From: Agreia sp. Leaf210
GTDB taxonomy: Bacteria > Actinomycetota > Actinomycetes > Actinomycetales > Microbacteriaceae
Length of the DNA: 64,000 nt
Direction of reading: 5' to 3'
NCBI RefSeq assembly: GCF_001421485.1
Contig: NZ_LMKK01000002.1
Location: 591,561 to 655,560, forward strand
Shown: positions 1-9,402 of the stretch, in pieces
Layout: the number at the start of each line of letters is the position of its first letter
Position numbering within the stretch: position 1 is the first letter of the stretch
Notes under the pieces: generated by a model
Seen by the model: the letters and a program-made list of their open reading frames with translations, nothing else
Database searches by the model: none
What the model was told of the DNA's origin: nothing
Made by a program: the position numbers and the translations under genes

Positions 1-587
1 TCGCTGCGAACGGCCTCGGGGCCCGTGTCGTCCGCGGCCGATCCGGTCGGCCCGGAGGCGACGAGCACCCTCGACTTCTGCCGTGCCAGGCTGACGCGCA
101 GCTCGGAGAAGTGCTTCGCGAGCACCTCGTTCATGCTGATCGAGAGGTGCTTGATGCGCCCACCCGCGAAGACGACGACCGACGGATGCGCGTGGCGCGC
201 GATGAGCGCCGCCGCCTGCTCGAGTGCGGCGAGGGTGCGCGGAAGCTGCATGAGCACCACCGTCGCCCCCTCGACCAGCGAGGCGTCCAGGGCCATCGAC
301 TCGAACGATCCGGCGAGCTGCGTGCGGTCGCCGTTGCGGGCCAGGGCCCGTTCGCCGGTGAGCGCGTCTTGTTGAACCCGGATGCGCGTGGCCCCGTGCA
401 GCCCCGCTGCGCCGAGCGTCAGCGCCCCGTATCGATCACCGATCACGACCACCTCGCCAGGGCCGGCCGCAGCAAGGGCATCCGCTGCCTCATCGAGGAT
501 CAGCCTGTCGCTTGCGTCGACGGCGAAGAGATTGGGGGCCTCGACGTCAGGAAAGCGGCGGAGGTCGTCGAACGAGAAATCAGGCAT
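1..587 (-). CDS. RsmC/RlmG-like class I SAM-dependent methyltransferase (N-terminal part, runs off the window)
   Basis: The minus-strand frame starts with ATG at 587 and stays open to the window edge, giving at least 195 residues. It opens with a phenylalanine- and aspartate-rich segment (MPDFSFDDLRRFPDVEA) and a segment VVVIGDRYGALTLGAA that takes the place of the nucleotide-binding motif. This layout resembles the non-catalytic N-terminal half of two-domain RsmC/RlmG rRNA guanine-N2 methyltransferases. Those enzymes carry the SAM-binding catalytic domain in the C-terminal half, which lies outside the window. Codon use is ordinary for the region. The family assignment is inference from the visible half, and the RNA target cannot be told from the sequence. 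Confidence 0.7.
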   Translation of the reverse strand, partial: MPDFSFDDLRRFPDVEAPNLFAVDASDRLILDEAADALAAAGPGEVVVIGDRYGALTLGAAGLHGATRIRVQQDALTGERALARNGDRTQLAGSFESMALDASLVEGATVVLMQLPRTLAALEQAAALIARHAHPSVVVFAGGRIKHLSISMNEVLAKHFSELRVSLARQKSRVLVASGPTGSAADDTGPEAVRS

Positions 588-663
588 CCCCCCATCCTGA
601 CAGGGATGCGCGTGGGCTGTTATTCTGGTCGGCTCGCCAGACGGCGGCAGAGAGAAGCCGACC

Positions 664-1497
664 ATGACCGACTACGTCAACGCGAACCGCGACAACTGGA
701 ACGACCGCGCATCCGCGCACGCCGTGCGCACGGGGGTGGGCTACCAGGTGCAGAGGTACATCGACGACAGGCAGCTCATCTCTGATGTCGTCAGGTTCGA
801 CCGCGAGCGACTCGGCCCCATCGAGGGGCTACGAACCGTTCATCTGCAGTGCCACATCGGCACCGACACCCTCTCGCTCGCCCGGCTCGGCGCCCACGTG
901 ACGGGGCTCGACTTCTCGCCGGTCGCCCTCGATGAGGCTCGAGCGCTGGTCTCCGAGACGGGCGACGCCGTCGATTTCGTCGAGTCCGACGTCTACTCGG
1001 CGATCGACGCGCTCGGCGAGGGCGGTTTCGACCTCGTCTACACCGGCATCGGGGCGCTCTGCTGGCTGCCCTCCGTCGACCGGTGGGCTGCGGTGGTCGC
1101 GGGCCTGCTGAAACCGGGTGGCCGTCTCTTCATCCGCGAGGGTCATCCGATTCTCTGGACCATGGATGAGCGGCTGAGCGACGATCTGCATCTGCGGTTT
1201 CCGTACTTCGAGCAGCCAGACCCGCTCGAGTGGGACGACGACGCGAGCTACGTCGAGACGGACAAGCCGATCACGGCCACGAAGACCTACGAATGGAACC
1301 ACGGCATCGGCGAGATCGTGACGGCGCTCCTCGACGCTGGCCTCACACTCACCATGCTCGTCGAGCACGACAGCGTGCCGTGGCGGGCCCTGCCAGGGCA
1401 GATGCTGATGCGTCCGGGTGGCGAGTTCGCCCTCGACCAGCGAGCCGGCGTCGCACCTCTCAGCTACACGATCCAGGCGGTCAAGCTGGCGTCGTGA
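664..1497 (+). CDS. class I SAM-dependent methyltransferase, substrate unknown
   Basis: A 277-residue soluble protein. After an N-terminal helix region (MTDYVNANRDNWNDRASAH) it carries the SAM-binding motif I as VHLQCHIGTDTLSLARLG at about residues 59-76, an acidic residue after the second strand (GLDFSPVALDEA), and a post-motif LLKPGGRLFIREGHP. The HLQCHxGxDT form is typical of a common actinobacterial methyltransferase family of unknown substrate. The gene is preceded by an AGAGAAG-like Shine-Dalgarno. It is divergent from the RsmC-like gene with about 76 bp between the starts. No neighbour reveals the substrate. Confidence 0.85.
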   Translation: MTDYVNANRDNWNDRASAHAVRTGVGYQVQRYIDDRQLISDVVRFDRERLGPIEGLRTVHLQCHIGTDTLSLARLGAHVTGLDFSPVALDEARALVSETGDAVDFVESDVYSAIDALGEGGFDLVYTGIGALCWLPSVDRWAAVVAGLLKPGGRLFIREGHPILWTMDERLSDDLHLRFPYFEQPDPLEWDDDASYVETDKPITATKTYEWNHGIGEIVTALLDAGLTLTMLVEHDSVPWRALPGQMLMRPGGEFALDQRAGVAPLSYTIQAVKLAS

Positions 1498-1612
1498 GCC
1501 GAGAGAGCCCCGTGTTCGCACGCTTCCGAACGGGTGTCCGGCAAGCGACGGTCAGGTAACCACAAGGTAAATCCCTGCTCGTTAGCAGCCGTTCGACACT
1601 ACGGTCACTAGA

Positions 1613-2959
1613 GTGGCGACAACTGAAATGACTGCACCGGGCATCGCCCGACCGACTCTGTACGACCGATTCATTCGACCGGTCATCCCCGAGTCCGAGG
1701 TCTTCGAGAAGCCGCGCACCCTGGTGTGGGGCTTCGTGGGTCTGCACATCGTCTACTTTCTCGGCCTGCTGCCGAACATCATCGCCGGAACCGTCGAGGG
1801 CGACCTGCCCCTCTACCGGCGCTGGGCCGTGGCCGCAGAGACCTTCGGCCAGTGGCCGGGCATCCACTTCGAGTGGGTGTACCCGATCGGCGCGATTCTG
1901 CCGATCTCGATCTCCAACATCGCCGGCCCGCAGTTCTATCAACTGCTCTGGTTCGTGCTCATCGCCGCGCTCAACGCTGTGTCCATCATCGTGCTGTCCA
2001 ACCGCGGTCGCTCGCGCCGCGGCATCCTGGCGTCGTGGTGGTGGCTCGGAATCCTCACGCTCCTGAGCCCCGTCGCCCTGCTCCGCCTCGAGGGCATCAC
2101 CGCTCCCCTGGTGATCATCGCCCTCGTTCTGATCGCCCGTCGGCCGATCGTCGCATCCGCTCTTCTGGCGCTCGCCACCTGGATCAAGGTCTGGCCCGCC
2201 GCGATCTTCCTCGCGATCCTCGGGGCGTTCCCGCGTCGCCGCATTGCCATCGCCACCGGCGCCGTCTTCTCGGTCGGGGTCGCCGCGATCGTGTGGGCGC
2301 TGGGCGGCCTGCAGTACCTCCTCGGCTTCGCACAGATGCAGACCTCGCGCGGTCTACAGCTCGAGGCGCCCGTCACCACACCCTGGCTCTGGCTCGCGAT
2401 CCTCGACCGCCCCGGCAGCCGCATCGTCAACAACACCGCGATCGCCACGCGCGAGGTCGTCGGCCCCTACGACCACGTGGCCATCGCGCTGATGACGCCG
2501 GCTCTCGCCCTCGCCGTCGTCGGCGTGCTCGCCCTCGTGGTGTGGGCGAAGCACCGCGGCGCCGACACCCAGAAGCTGCTGCTCGTCGCATCGTTGGCGC
2601 TGGCCACCACACTGGTCGTCTTCAACAAGGTGGGTTCGCCTCAGTACATGCTGTGGCTCGCCCCGATCATCGCCGTGGGCATCACGCAGGGGTGGCGCGC
2701 TTGGCGCACCCCCGCGCTGCTGATGGTCGCGATCTCGGTGCTCACCACCTTCGTGTTCCCCATCTTGTACATGCCCCTCATCGCCGGCGACCCGGGCGTC
2801 GCCATGCTGCTCACGGGTCGCAACATGCTGCTCGTGGTTCTTCTCGGATGGGCGGTGCGCGAGTTGATCTACCTCGGCGCCCGCGCCGCCGGCGCAGAAC
2901 CACGCTTCGAGCGCCGCGCCCGCCAGCGCGAAGAGCGTCGAGCGCGCGTCGCCGTCTAG
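1613..2959 (+). CDS. GT87 (DUF2029)-type polyprenyl-phosphate-mannose-dependent membrane glycosyltransferase
   Basis: A polytopic membrane protein of about 448 residues with roughly ten hydrophobic segments. It has the Trp/Pro-rich loop signature of the GT87 mannosyltransferases (for example LPLYRRWAVAAETFGQWPGIHFEWVYPIGA near the N-terminus, then TWIKVWPAAIFLAIL and VFNKVGSPQYMLWLAPI). Family members transfer mannose from polyprenyl-phosphate-mannose to lipid or cell-envelope glycans on the outer face of the membrane. The C-terminus is a short Arg-rich cytosolic tail. The start is uncertain: the GTG at 1613 gives the longest frame, an ATG at 1628 is also possible, and neither has a clear ribosome binding site. 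The acceptor is unknown. Confidence 0.75.
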   Translation: MATTEMTAPGIARPTLYDRFIRPVIPESEVFEKPRTLVWGFVGLHIVYFLGLLPNIIAGTVEGDLPLYRRWAVAAETFGQWPGIHFEWVYPIGAILPISISNIAGPQFYQLLWFVLIAALNAVSIIVLSNRGRSRRGILASWWWLGILTLLSPVALLRLEGITAPLVIIALVLIARRPIVASALLALATWIKVWPAAIFLAILGAFPRRRIAIATGAVFSVGVAAIVWALGGLQYLLGFAQMQTSRGLQLEAPVTTPWLWLAILDRPGSRIVNNTAIATREVVGPYDHVAIALMTPALALAVVGVLALVVWAKHRGADTQKLLLVASLALATTLVVFNKVGSPQYMLWLAPIIAVGITQGWRAWRTPALLMVAISVLTTFVFPILYMPLIAGDPGVAMLLTGRNMLLVVLLGWAVRELIYLGARAAGAEPRFERRARQREERRARVAV

Positions 2960-2981
2960 GGCAGGGGTAGCCTTTTCACCC

Positions 2982-3860
2982 ATGCCCCCGCAGTCGTCTC
3001 CCCTCGCTCCCACCACCGTCGTCGGGGCGGAGAACTACCCGGCCGAGCTGGTCGCCGCGGTCGTCCGCGCGACCGAGGCCGCGGCATCCGCCTGCCAGCC
3101 CCTCGTGGGCTCGGGCGACAAGAACGCGGCCGACGAGCTCGCCGTCGCGGCGATGCGGGATGCGCTCGGTCGGGCCCCGTTCGACGGCACCGTCGTGATC
3201 GGTGAGGGAGAGAAGGACGAGGCGCCCATGCTCGCCAACGGCGAGCGCCTCGGCACGGGCGAGGGTCCGGAATGCGACGTCGCGGTCGACCCCCTCGACG
3301 GAACCAGGCTGGCTGCAGAGAATCTGCCGGGCGCCGTCGCCGTGATCGCGCTCGCCCCGCGGGCAAGCATGTTCGATCCGCGCGACGTGTTCTACATGCA
3401 GAAGCTCATCGCCGGTTCAGCGGGCATCGACGTGCTCGATGTGCGCAACTCGCCCGCGCATAACGCCGCGAGGCTGGCCGGTGCGCTGGGAAAGCCGCTC
3501 AGCGAGTTGGTCGTCGGCGTTCTCGACAAGCCGCGGCACGCATCCCTCGTCGCCGAGCTGCGCGAGGTGGGGGCGCGCGTTCATCTGGTCGGAGAGGGCG
3601 ACGTCTCGATCGCGATCGCCGCCGCCACGCCCGGGTCGGGCATCGATGCGGTGATGGGCACGGGCGGCACCCCCGAAGGGATCATCGCGGCGTGCGCCGT
3701 GCGATCACTCGGCGGCTTCATGCAGGGCCGCATGGCGCCGCAGTCGGAGGAAGAGCGCACGGCTGCCGTCGCAGCGGGCCACGATCTGGATCGTGTGTTC
3801 ACGCTCGACGAGTTGGTCGCGAGCGACCGAGTGCTCTTCGTCTCGACGCCCGTCACCTGA
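2982..3860 (+). CDS. glpX: class II fructose-1,6-bisphosphatase (GlpX family), C-terminally short
   Basis: A 292-residue cytosolic phosphatase of the GlpX family, which hydrolyses fructose-1,6-bisphosphate in gluconeogenesis. The metal- and phosphate-binding motifs are present: SGDKNAAD (44-51), GEGEKDEA (74-81), DPLDGT (103-108) and GTGGTPEGIIAACA further on. The reading frame stops right after the strand FVSTPVT. In the family this strand is followed by roughly 35-45 residues carrying a conserved Ser/Thr-x-Ser-x-Val-Met-Arg-Ser segment. Both other frames downstream of the stop give no such segment before the convergent hspR gene begins at 3889, so a simple frameshift does not explain the loss. 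It may be a divergent paralogue or a truncated enzyme. The gene lies 22 bp after the GT87 gene. Confidence 0.8.
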   Translation: MPPQSSPLAPTTVVGAENYPAELVAAVVRATEAAASACQPLVGSGDKNAADELAVAAMRDALGRAPFDGTVVIGEGEKDEAPMLANGERLGTGEGPECDVAVDPLDGTRLAAENLPGAVAVIALAPRASMFDPRDVFYMQKLIAGSAGIDVLDVRNSPAHNAARLAGALGKPLSELVVGVLDKPRHASLVAELREVGARVHLVGEGDVSIAIAAATPGSGIDAVMGTGGTPEGIIAACAVRSLGGFMQGRMAPQSEEERTAAVAAGHDLDRVFTLDELVASDRVLFVSTPVT

Positions 3861-3888
3861 GCAGCGAGCTAGACCAGCACCCCTCGGG

Positions 3889-4311
3889 TCAGTCGAGTTC
3901 TGCCTGCGTGGGCCGCCAGATCACGATCTCGGTGCGCCGAGCGGTACGCGTTCCATGCTTCAGCGACACCACGTCGCCCTGCACATCGGCCGCGAAGACG
4001 CGACGGTTCGGCCGGTTGAGCAGTTCGTCGGCGAGTGCGCTCTCGAGCTCGCGAACGCGGCCGGTGAGGGCGGACACCTGATTCTCGAGCGTGAGGATGC
4101 GGGCGATGCCCTCGAGGCTGACGCCCTCCGCAGAGAGCCGGGCGATCTCGCGCAGCTGCACCACGTTGCGCATGGAGTAGCGCCTCGACTTGCCCGCCGT
4201 GCGCGTCGGGCTGACGAGCCCGAGGCGATCGTATTGGCGCAACGTCTGCGGATGCATGCCGGCCAGTTCGGCGGCCATGGCGATCGCGAACATCGGTGAG
4301 TTCTCGTCCAT
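3889..4311 (-). CDS. hspR: heat shock repressor HspR (MerR family)
   Basis: A 140-residue MerR-family DNA-binding protein, the last gene of the dnaK operon. The winged helix-turn-helix spans about residues 9-75 (FAIAMAAELAGMHPQTLRQYDRLGLVSP, then RRYSMRNVVQLREIARLSAEGVSLEGI). A coiled-coil segment follows (LENQVSALTGRVRELESALADELL), then a basic C-terminal tail. HspR binds inverted CTTGAGT-N7-ACTCAAG (HAIR) repeats with DnaK as co-repressor. Two such repeats lie upstream of dnaK in this window, so the operon is very likely autoregulated. There are 45 bp between this gene and dnaJ, and it converges on glpX with 28 bp between the stops. Confidence 0.95.
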   Translation of the reverse strand: MDENSPMFAIAMAAELAGMHPQTLRQYDRLGLVSPTRTAGKSRRYSMRNVVQLREIARLSAEGVSLEGIARILTLENQVSALTGRVRELESALADELLNRPNRRVFAADVQGDVVSLKHGTRTARRTEIVIWRPTQAELD

Positions 4312-4356
4312 GGCCTGCCTTCCTGACTGGTTGTTGCGGGGTGTGAATCGCTCGGC

Positions 4357-5343
4357 TTACTCGTGCGCCTTCGAGAGCAACTCGAGGCGCGGGTTCTCTT
4401 GGGGCTCGACCGCGTGGAAAGCCTCGAGGGCCTCGCGCGCCTCTGCACTCAGATGCGCGGGAACGGCGACCTGGACGACGGCGAGCAGATCGCCGGTGCC
4501 CTTCGACGTCTCCACTCCGCGGCCCTTGACGCGCAGCACCCGCCCGGAGGGGGTGCCGGGGGCGACCTTCAGCTTGACGGGGTCGCCGCCGAGCGTCGGA
4601 ACCTCGATCGTCGCGCCGAGGGTCGCCTCGACGAAGGTCACGGGAACGTTCACGCGCAGGTTCAACCCGTCGCGTTCGAATACGGGGTGTTTGCGCACGG
4701 TCACGGTCAAGACGATATCGCCTGCCTCGCCGCCATCAGGACTCGCTTCGCCCTTACCGCGCAATTTGATCTTCTGACCATCGGAGACGCCGGCCGGGAT
4801 CTTGACCGTGATCGGTCGCCCGTCGGCCGTCTGCAGCTTGATGGTGTCGCCCTTGGTGGCGGTGAGGAAGTCGATCGTGGCACGCGCCGTCACGTCGCGA
4901 CCACGGGTCGGTCCGCCGAAACCGCGGAATCCTCCCGACGATCCGCCGAAGAGTCCGCCGAGCAGGTCGTCGTACTGGCTTCCGGCTCCGGGCTGCGTGT
5001 AGGTGTACTGCTGTCCTCCGCGCCCGCCGCCGCCTCCGCCGAACATACCGCCGAAGACGTCTTCGAAGCCGCCGCCCTGCTGGCCGGGAGCCTGGAACCG
5101 CGCTCCGGAACCCATGGCGCGGATCTGGTCGTACTCTTTGCGCTGTTCAGGGTCGGAGAGCACCGAGTTGGCCTCGGAGATCTCCTTGAACTTCGCCTCG
5201 GCCTTGGGATCGCCGGGGTTGGAGTCGGGGTGGTACTGGCGGGCGAGCTTGCGATACGTCTTCTTGAGCTCGGCCTCCGAGATGTCCTTCGAGACACCGA
5301 GCACCTTGTAGAAGTCTTTGTCGAACCAATCCTGGCTGGCCAT
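4357..5343 (-). CDS. dnaJ: co-chaperone DnaJ, class B type without zinc finger
   Basis: A 328-residue J-domain co-chaperone that stimulates DnaK ATPase and delivers substrates. The J domain covers about residues 8-74 with the HPD motif at 38-40. A long Gly/Phe-rich linker follows (about 80-150), then the two C-terminal beta-barrel substrate domains (TARATIDFLTATKGDTIKL, HPVFERDGLNLRVNVPVTF). The protein contains no cysteine, so the four CxxCxGxG zinc repeats of classical DnaJ are absent and the domain layout is that of CbpA. The gene is third in dnaK-grpE-dnaJ-hspR and is separated from grpE by 89 bp that hold a REP-like hairpin. Confidence 0.93.
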   Translation of the reverse strand: MASQDWFDKDFYKVLGVSKDISEAELKKTYRKLARQYHPDSNPGDPKAEAKFKEISEANSVLSDPEQRKEYDQIRAMGSGARFQAPGQQGGGFEDVFGGMFGGGGGGRGGQQYTYTQPGAGSQYDDLLGGLFGGSSGGFRGFGGPTRGRDVTARATIDFLTATKGDTIKLQTADGRPITVKIPAGVSDGQKIKLRGKGEASPDGGEAGDIVLTVTVRKHPVFERDGLNLRVNVPVTFVEATLGATIEVPTLGGDPVKLKVAPGTPSGRVLRVKGRGVETSKGTGDLLAVVQVAVPAHLSAEAREALEAFHAVEPQENPRLELLSKAHE

Positions 5344-5365
5344 TCGTGTCCTTGTTCGTGTTCAG

Positions 5366-5414
5366 CCCTGCGACGAGCTCAGGGAACGAGGAGTTCCCTG
5401 AGCTCGTCGAAGGG
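5366..5414. repeat. REP-like palindrome between grpE and dnaJ
   Basis: The arms CGACGAGCTCAGGGAAC (5371-5387) and GTTCCCTGAGCTCGTCG (5393-5409) are perfect 17-bp complements around a 5-base loop. The same core recurs near 6040 and near 62108. It lies inside the dnaK operon, in the grpE-dnaJ spacer. As RNA it would fold into a strong stem between two cistrons. Confidence 0.85.
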
Positions 5415-5432
5415 GCTCTACCAGGTTGTGTG

Positions 5433-6077
5433 TTACGCGCTGACGGGCGTCGAGACGACCACCTTGGCCGCACGCAGAAGCGTGGAACCGAGGTAATAGC
5501 CCGTCTCGACGACGTCTGCGATCGTCTCGATCTCGACCTCGGCCGACGGCTGCTGGAAGATCGCCTCGTGCAGCTGCGGGTCGAAGGCCTCGCCCGCGGC
5601 GCCGAACGGCTTCAAGCCCAGGCGCTCGGTGCCGCCGCGCAGCTTCTGCGCGATGGATGCGAACGGGCCGTCTCCGAGATCGCCGTGCTTCTCGGCGCGG
5701 TCGAGATCGTCGAGAACCGGAAGCAGGACCTTCACGACCTCGCCGACCGTGCGTTCCCGCTCGATCTCACGGTTCGCCTCGGTGCGCTTGCGATAGTTGG
5801 CGTACTCGGCCGTGACGCGCTGCAGGTCGGCGAGCCGCTCTGCAGCCAGCACCTCGTCTGAGGCGGTCGACGACGACGCGGTCGAGGCGTCTTCGAGGAA
5901 GCTCAGGTCGGCGTCGGTCAACGAGGTCTCGACATCGGGGCCCTCGGCCTCGACGAACTCACCCTCGACGATCGGCTCGTCGGCTGGAGAAGCGCTCCCC
6001 GAGCCCGTCGCCGGGGTCTGAGCCGAATCCGGCTCGTTCCCTTCGGCGGGCTCAGGGAACGTGTTCTGGTCTGCCAC
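5433..6077 (-). CDS. grpE: nucleotide exchange factor GrpE
   Basis: A 214-residue nucleotide exchange factor for DnaK. The acidic, poorly conserved N-terminus (about 1-70) is followed by the long dimerising helix (AERLADLQRVTAEYANYRKRTEANREIE) and the C-terminal beta domain (DDLDRAEKHGDL, LHEAIFQQPSAEVEIETIADVVETGYYLG). The start codon is 2 bp from the dnaK stop, so the pair is translationally linked. Residues 7-15 (FPEPAEGNE) are encoded by a copy of the REP-like repeat found elsewhere in the window, in the tail region where GrpE tolerates variation. Confidence 0.95.
   Translation of the reverse strand: MADQNTFPEPAEGNEPDSAQTPATGSGSASPADEPIVEGEFVEAEGPDVETSLTDADLSFLEDASTASSSTASDEVLAAERLADLQRVTAEYANYRKRTEANREIERERTVGEVVKVLLPVLDDLDRAEKHGDLGDGPFASIAQKLRGGTERLGLKPFGAAGEAFDPQLHEAIFQQPSAEVEIETIADVVETGYYLGSTLLRAAKVVVSTPVSA
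6036..6063. repeat. REP-like repeat copy inside the grpE reading frame
   Basis: The sequence CCTTCGGCGGGCTCAGGGAACG at 6040-6061, flanked by GTTCC, matches the core CCTTCGACAAGCTCAGG-type repeat present at 5366-5414 and 62104-62148. It is read in frame as residues 7-15 of GrpE, giving a Phe-Pro-Glu-Pro-Ala-Glu-Gly peptide. Confidence 0.7.
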
Positions 6078-6079
6078 GG

Positions 6080-7951
<1,872 letters not shown>

Positions 7952-8006
7952 GTGAGTGATTTCTCCTTGTTTGCTGGCGGGACCGAAAAGATAAGTTCGC
8001 ACAAGG

Positions 8007-8027
8007 GTTGAGCCTTGTTGACTCAAG
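8007..8027 (-). promoter_or_regulatory. HspR operator (HAIR), promoter-proximal copy
   Basis: GTTGAGC-N7-ACTCAAG, an imperfect copy of the CTTGAGT-N7-ACTCAAG HAIR consensus. It lies 56 bp upstream of the dnaK start, just downstream of a TTGACA -35-like hexamer, where bound HspR would cover the -10 region. Confidence 0.88.
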
Positions 8028-8048
8028 CTTGCCAGCGGGCGAAATCGA

Positions 8049-8054
8049 TGTCAA
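8049..8054 (-). promoter_or_regulatory. probable -35 element of the dnaK operon
   Basis: On the minus strand this is a perfect TTGACA hexamer. Seventeen to eighteen bases downstream it reaches the AAGCTT at the edge of the proximal HAIR box, which could serve as a weak -10. It sits between the two HAIR boxes. The hexamer is seen; the promoter role is inferred. Confidence 0.55.
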
Positions 8055-8069
8055 GTCCTCACAGCTAAA

Positions 8070-8090
8070 GTTGAGCTAGGTCGACTCAAC
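8070..8090 (-). promoter_or_regulatory. HspR operator (HAIR), distal copy
   Basis: GTTGAGC-N7-ACTCAAC, 63 bp (about six helical turns) from the proximal copy. It overlaps the stop codon and last codons of the ROK regulator gene. Confidence 0.8.
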
Positions 8091-9302
8091 TTCGTCGCGG
8101 ATGCGAGAAGGCTGCGCGAGGCGCGCATCTCGCGCGGCGAACACCGCCCCGTCGACGACCCGCGACGGATGCGAGGCGAGGGCGATCACCTCGACGGATC
8201 CGTCGACGACGGGGGGCACGAGCGAACCGAGCACGCCGAGGTAGCCGTCGAGCACAACCACCTCGGCTCCGACGGTCGCGGCCGACGCGTCGATTGCGCG
8301 AGCGAGCGCATCCATCGTCGTTTGCAGCGTCTCTGCGACTCCCTCCTGCCCGTCCGCGAGCGCCCTGAGAAAAGCCGACAGGGCTTCTCTCGGGTAGCGG
8401 TCGACGAGCTGCGCGGCGTCGTCCTCAGCCAGCACCCCCGCTCTCGTCAGGAGACTCGACAGCGCACTGACCTCGCCGAGCGTCTGCATCTCTCCCTCGG
8501 AGCCCGGTACGGGTATACGAGCGACATCCGCCTCACCCGGCGACCCGGAGTTCAGTGGCTCGCCTCCGACGAGGATCGCGCCGACGACGCGGCGTTCTCC
8601 GCCGAAGTAGAGCAGGGTGCGCTCGCCGACGCGGTCGCGCAGTTCGCCTCGAGCGAGCCCCAGGGCGGCCGCGGTGCTGTCACGCGCGAGCTCGACCATG
8701 GCTCCACCGCATGCGCCGGACTGCAGCTGCTCGCGCGCGCACGTCGCCAGATCGACATCGTTCCACTCGAGCGACTCCGACCGGGCCACGGACGTACCGC
8801 ACGGTGAGATGACCCCGGGAACCGCGATGGTGATCGCCGTCAGGGTGCGGTGCGGGTCTGTCGACTCGACGATCCACTCGATCGCGGCCCGCAGCATCCG
8901 CATTGCCGTCGCCGTATCGCCGCCGCGCAGATCGGCCCTGTCGGCGTAGCTGCCCAGGTGATCACCGCCCACCGTGGCCGTCTTCGCCTGCACGCCGTCG
9001 ACATCCACTCGCAGCCCTGCTACCACCCAGGCATCACCCGATAGCGACAACGAGTGGGTGGGCCGACCGAGACGCGACTGTGTTCCGGCAAGACCCTCGG
9101 TCACCAGATCGAGCGCCTTCAACTCGCCGATCATGCCGGTGAGAGTCGACAGCCCGAGCAGCGACGACGCCGCGATCTGTGCACGCGACGACGGTCCGTG
9201 ATCGCGCAGATAGCGCAGGACGAGGGCGAGATTGTGCTCGCGAAGATCTGCCGTGTCTCCCCCGCGCCCCCGGTCGAAGAGGCCCCCCCGGTGCCGATTC
9301 AT
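8076..9302 (-). CDS. ROK-family transcriptional regulator
   Basis: About 408 residues from the ATG at 9302; an upstream in-frame ATG at 9347 is also open. An N-terminal winged helix (HNLALVLRYLRDHGPSSRAQIAASSLLGLSTLTGMIGEL) is followed by a ROK-type sugar-kinase-like fold (ITIAVPGVISP, LARDSTAAALGLARGEL, LYFGGERRVVGAILVGG). The usual zinc motif CxCGxxGCxE and the kinase aspartate of the DNDAN motif are not visible, so it is probably a pure regulator in the NagC/XylR style. It is divergent from the MFS gene at 9403, which is the obvious candidate target. Confidence 0.82.
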   Translation of the reverse strand: MNRHRGGLFDRGRGGDTADLREHNLALVLRYLRDHGPSSRAQIAASSLLGLSTLTGMIGELKALDLVTEGLAGTQSRLGRPTHSLSLSGDAWVVAGLRVDVDGVQAKTATVGGDHLGSYADRADLRGGDTATAMRMLRAAIEWIVESTDPHRTLTAITIAVPGVISPCGTSVARSESLEWNDVDLATCAREQLQSGACGGAMVELARDSTAAALGLARGELRDRVGERTLLYFGGERRVVGAILVGGEPLNSGSPGEADVARIPVPGSEGEMQTLGEVSALSSLLTRAGVLAEDDAAQLVDRYPREALSAFLRALADGQEGVAETLQTTMDALARAIDASAATVGAEVVVLDGYLGVLGSLVPPVVDGSVEVIALASHPSRVVDGAVFAARDARLAQPSRIRDEVEST

Positions 9303-9402
9303 GCCCATAACCTTAGCCCCGAAGGTGTCGGCCCCGACATGATTCACCGAGCGTGCACGCGTTGTCTCCTGCCTCGACGCCTCGCGCGGCTACTGTGTGA
9401 TC

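Noticed and set aside
1481-1942. A minus-strand frame between the methyltransferase and GT87 genes
   Set aside because: It overlaps the GT87 start and has no ribosome site or family pattern.
7952-8026. A 25-codon N-terminal extension of DnaK
   Set aside because: It would cover the HAIR operator and the ribosome binding site; Hsp70 homology begins right at the ATG at 7951.
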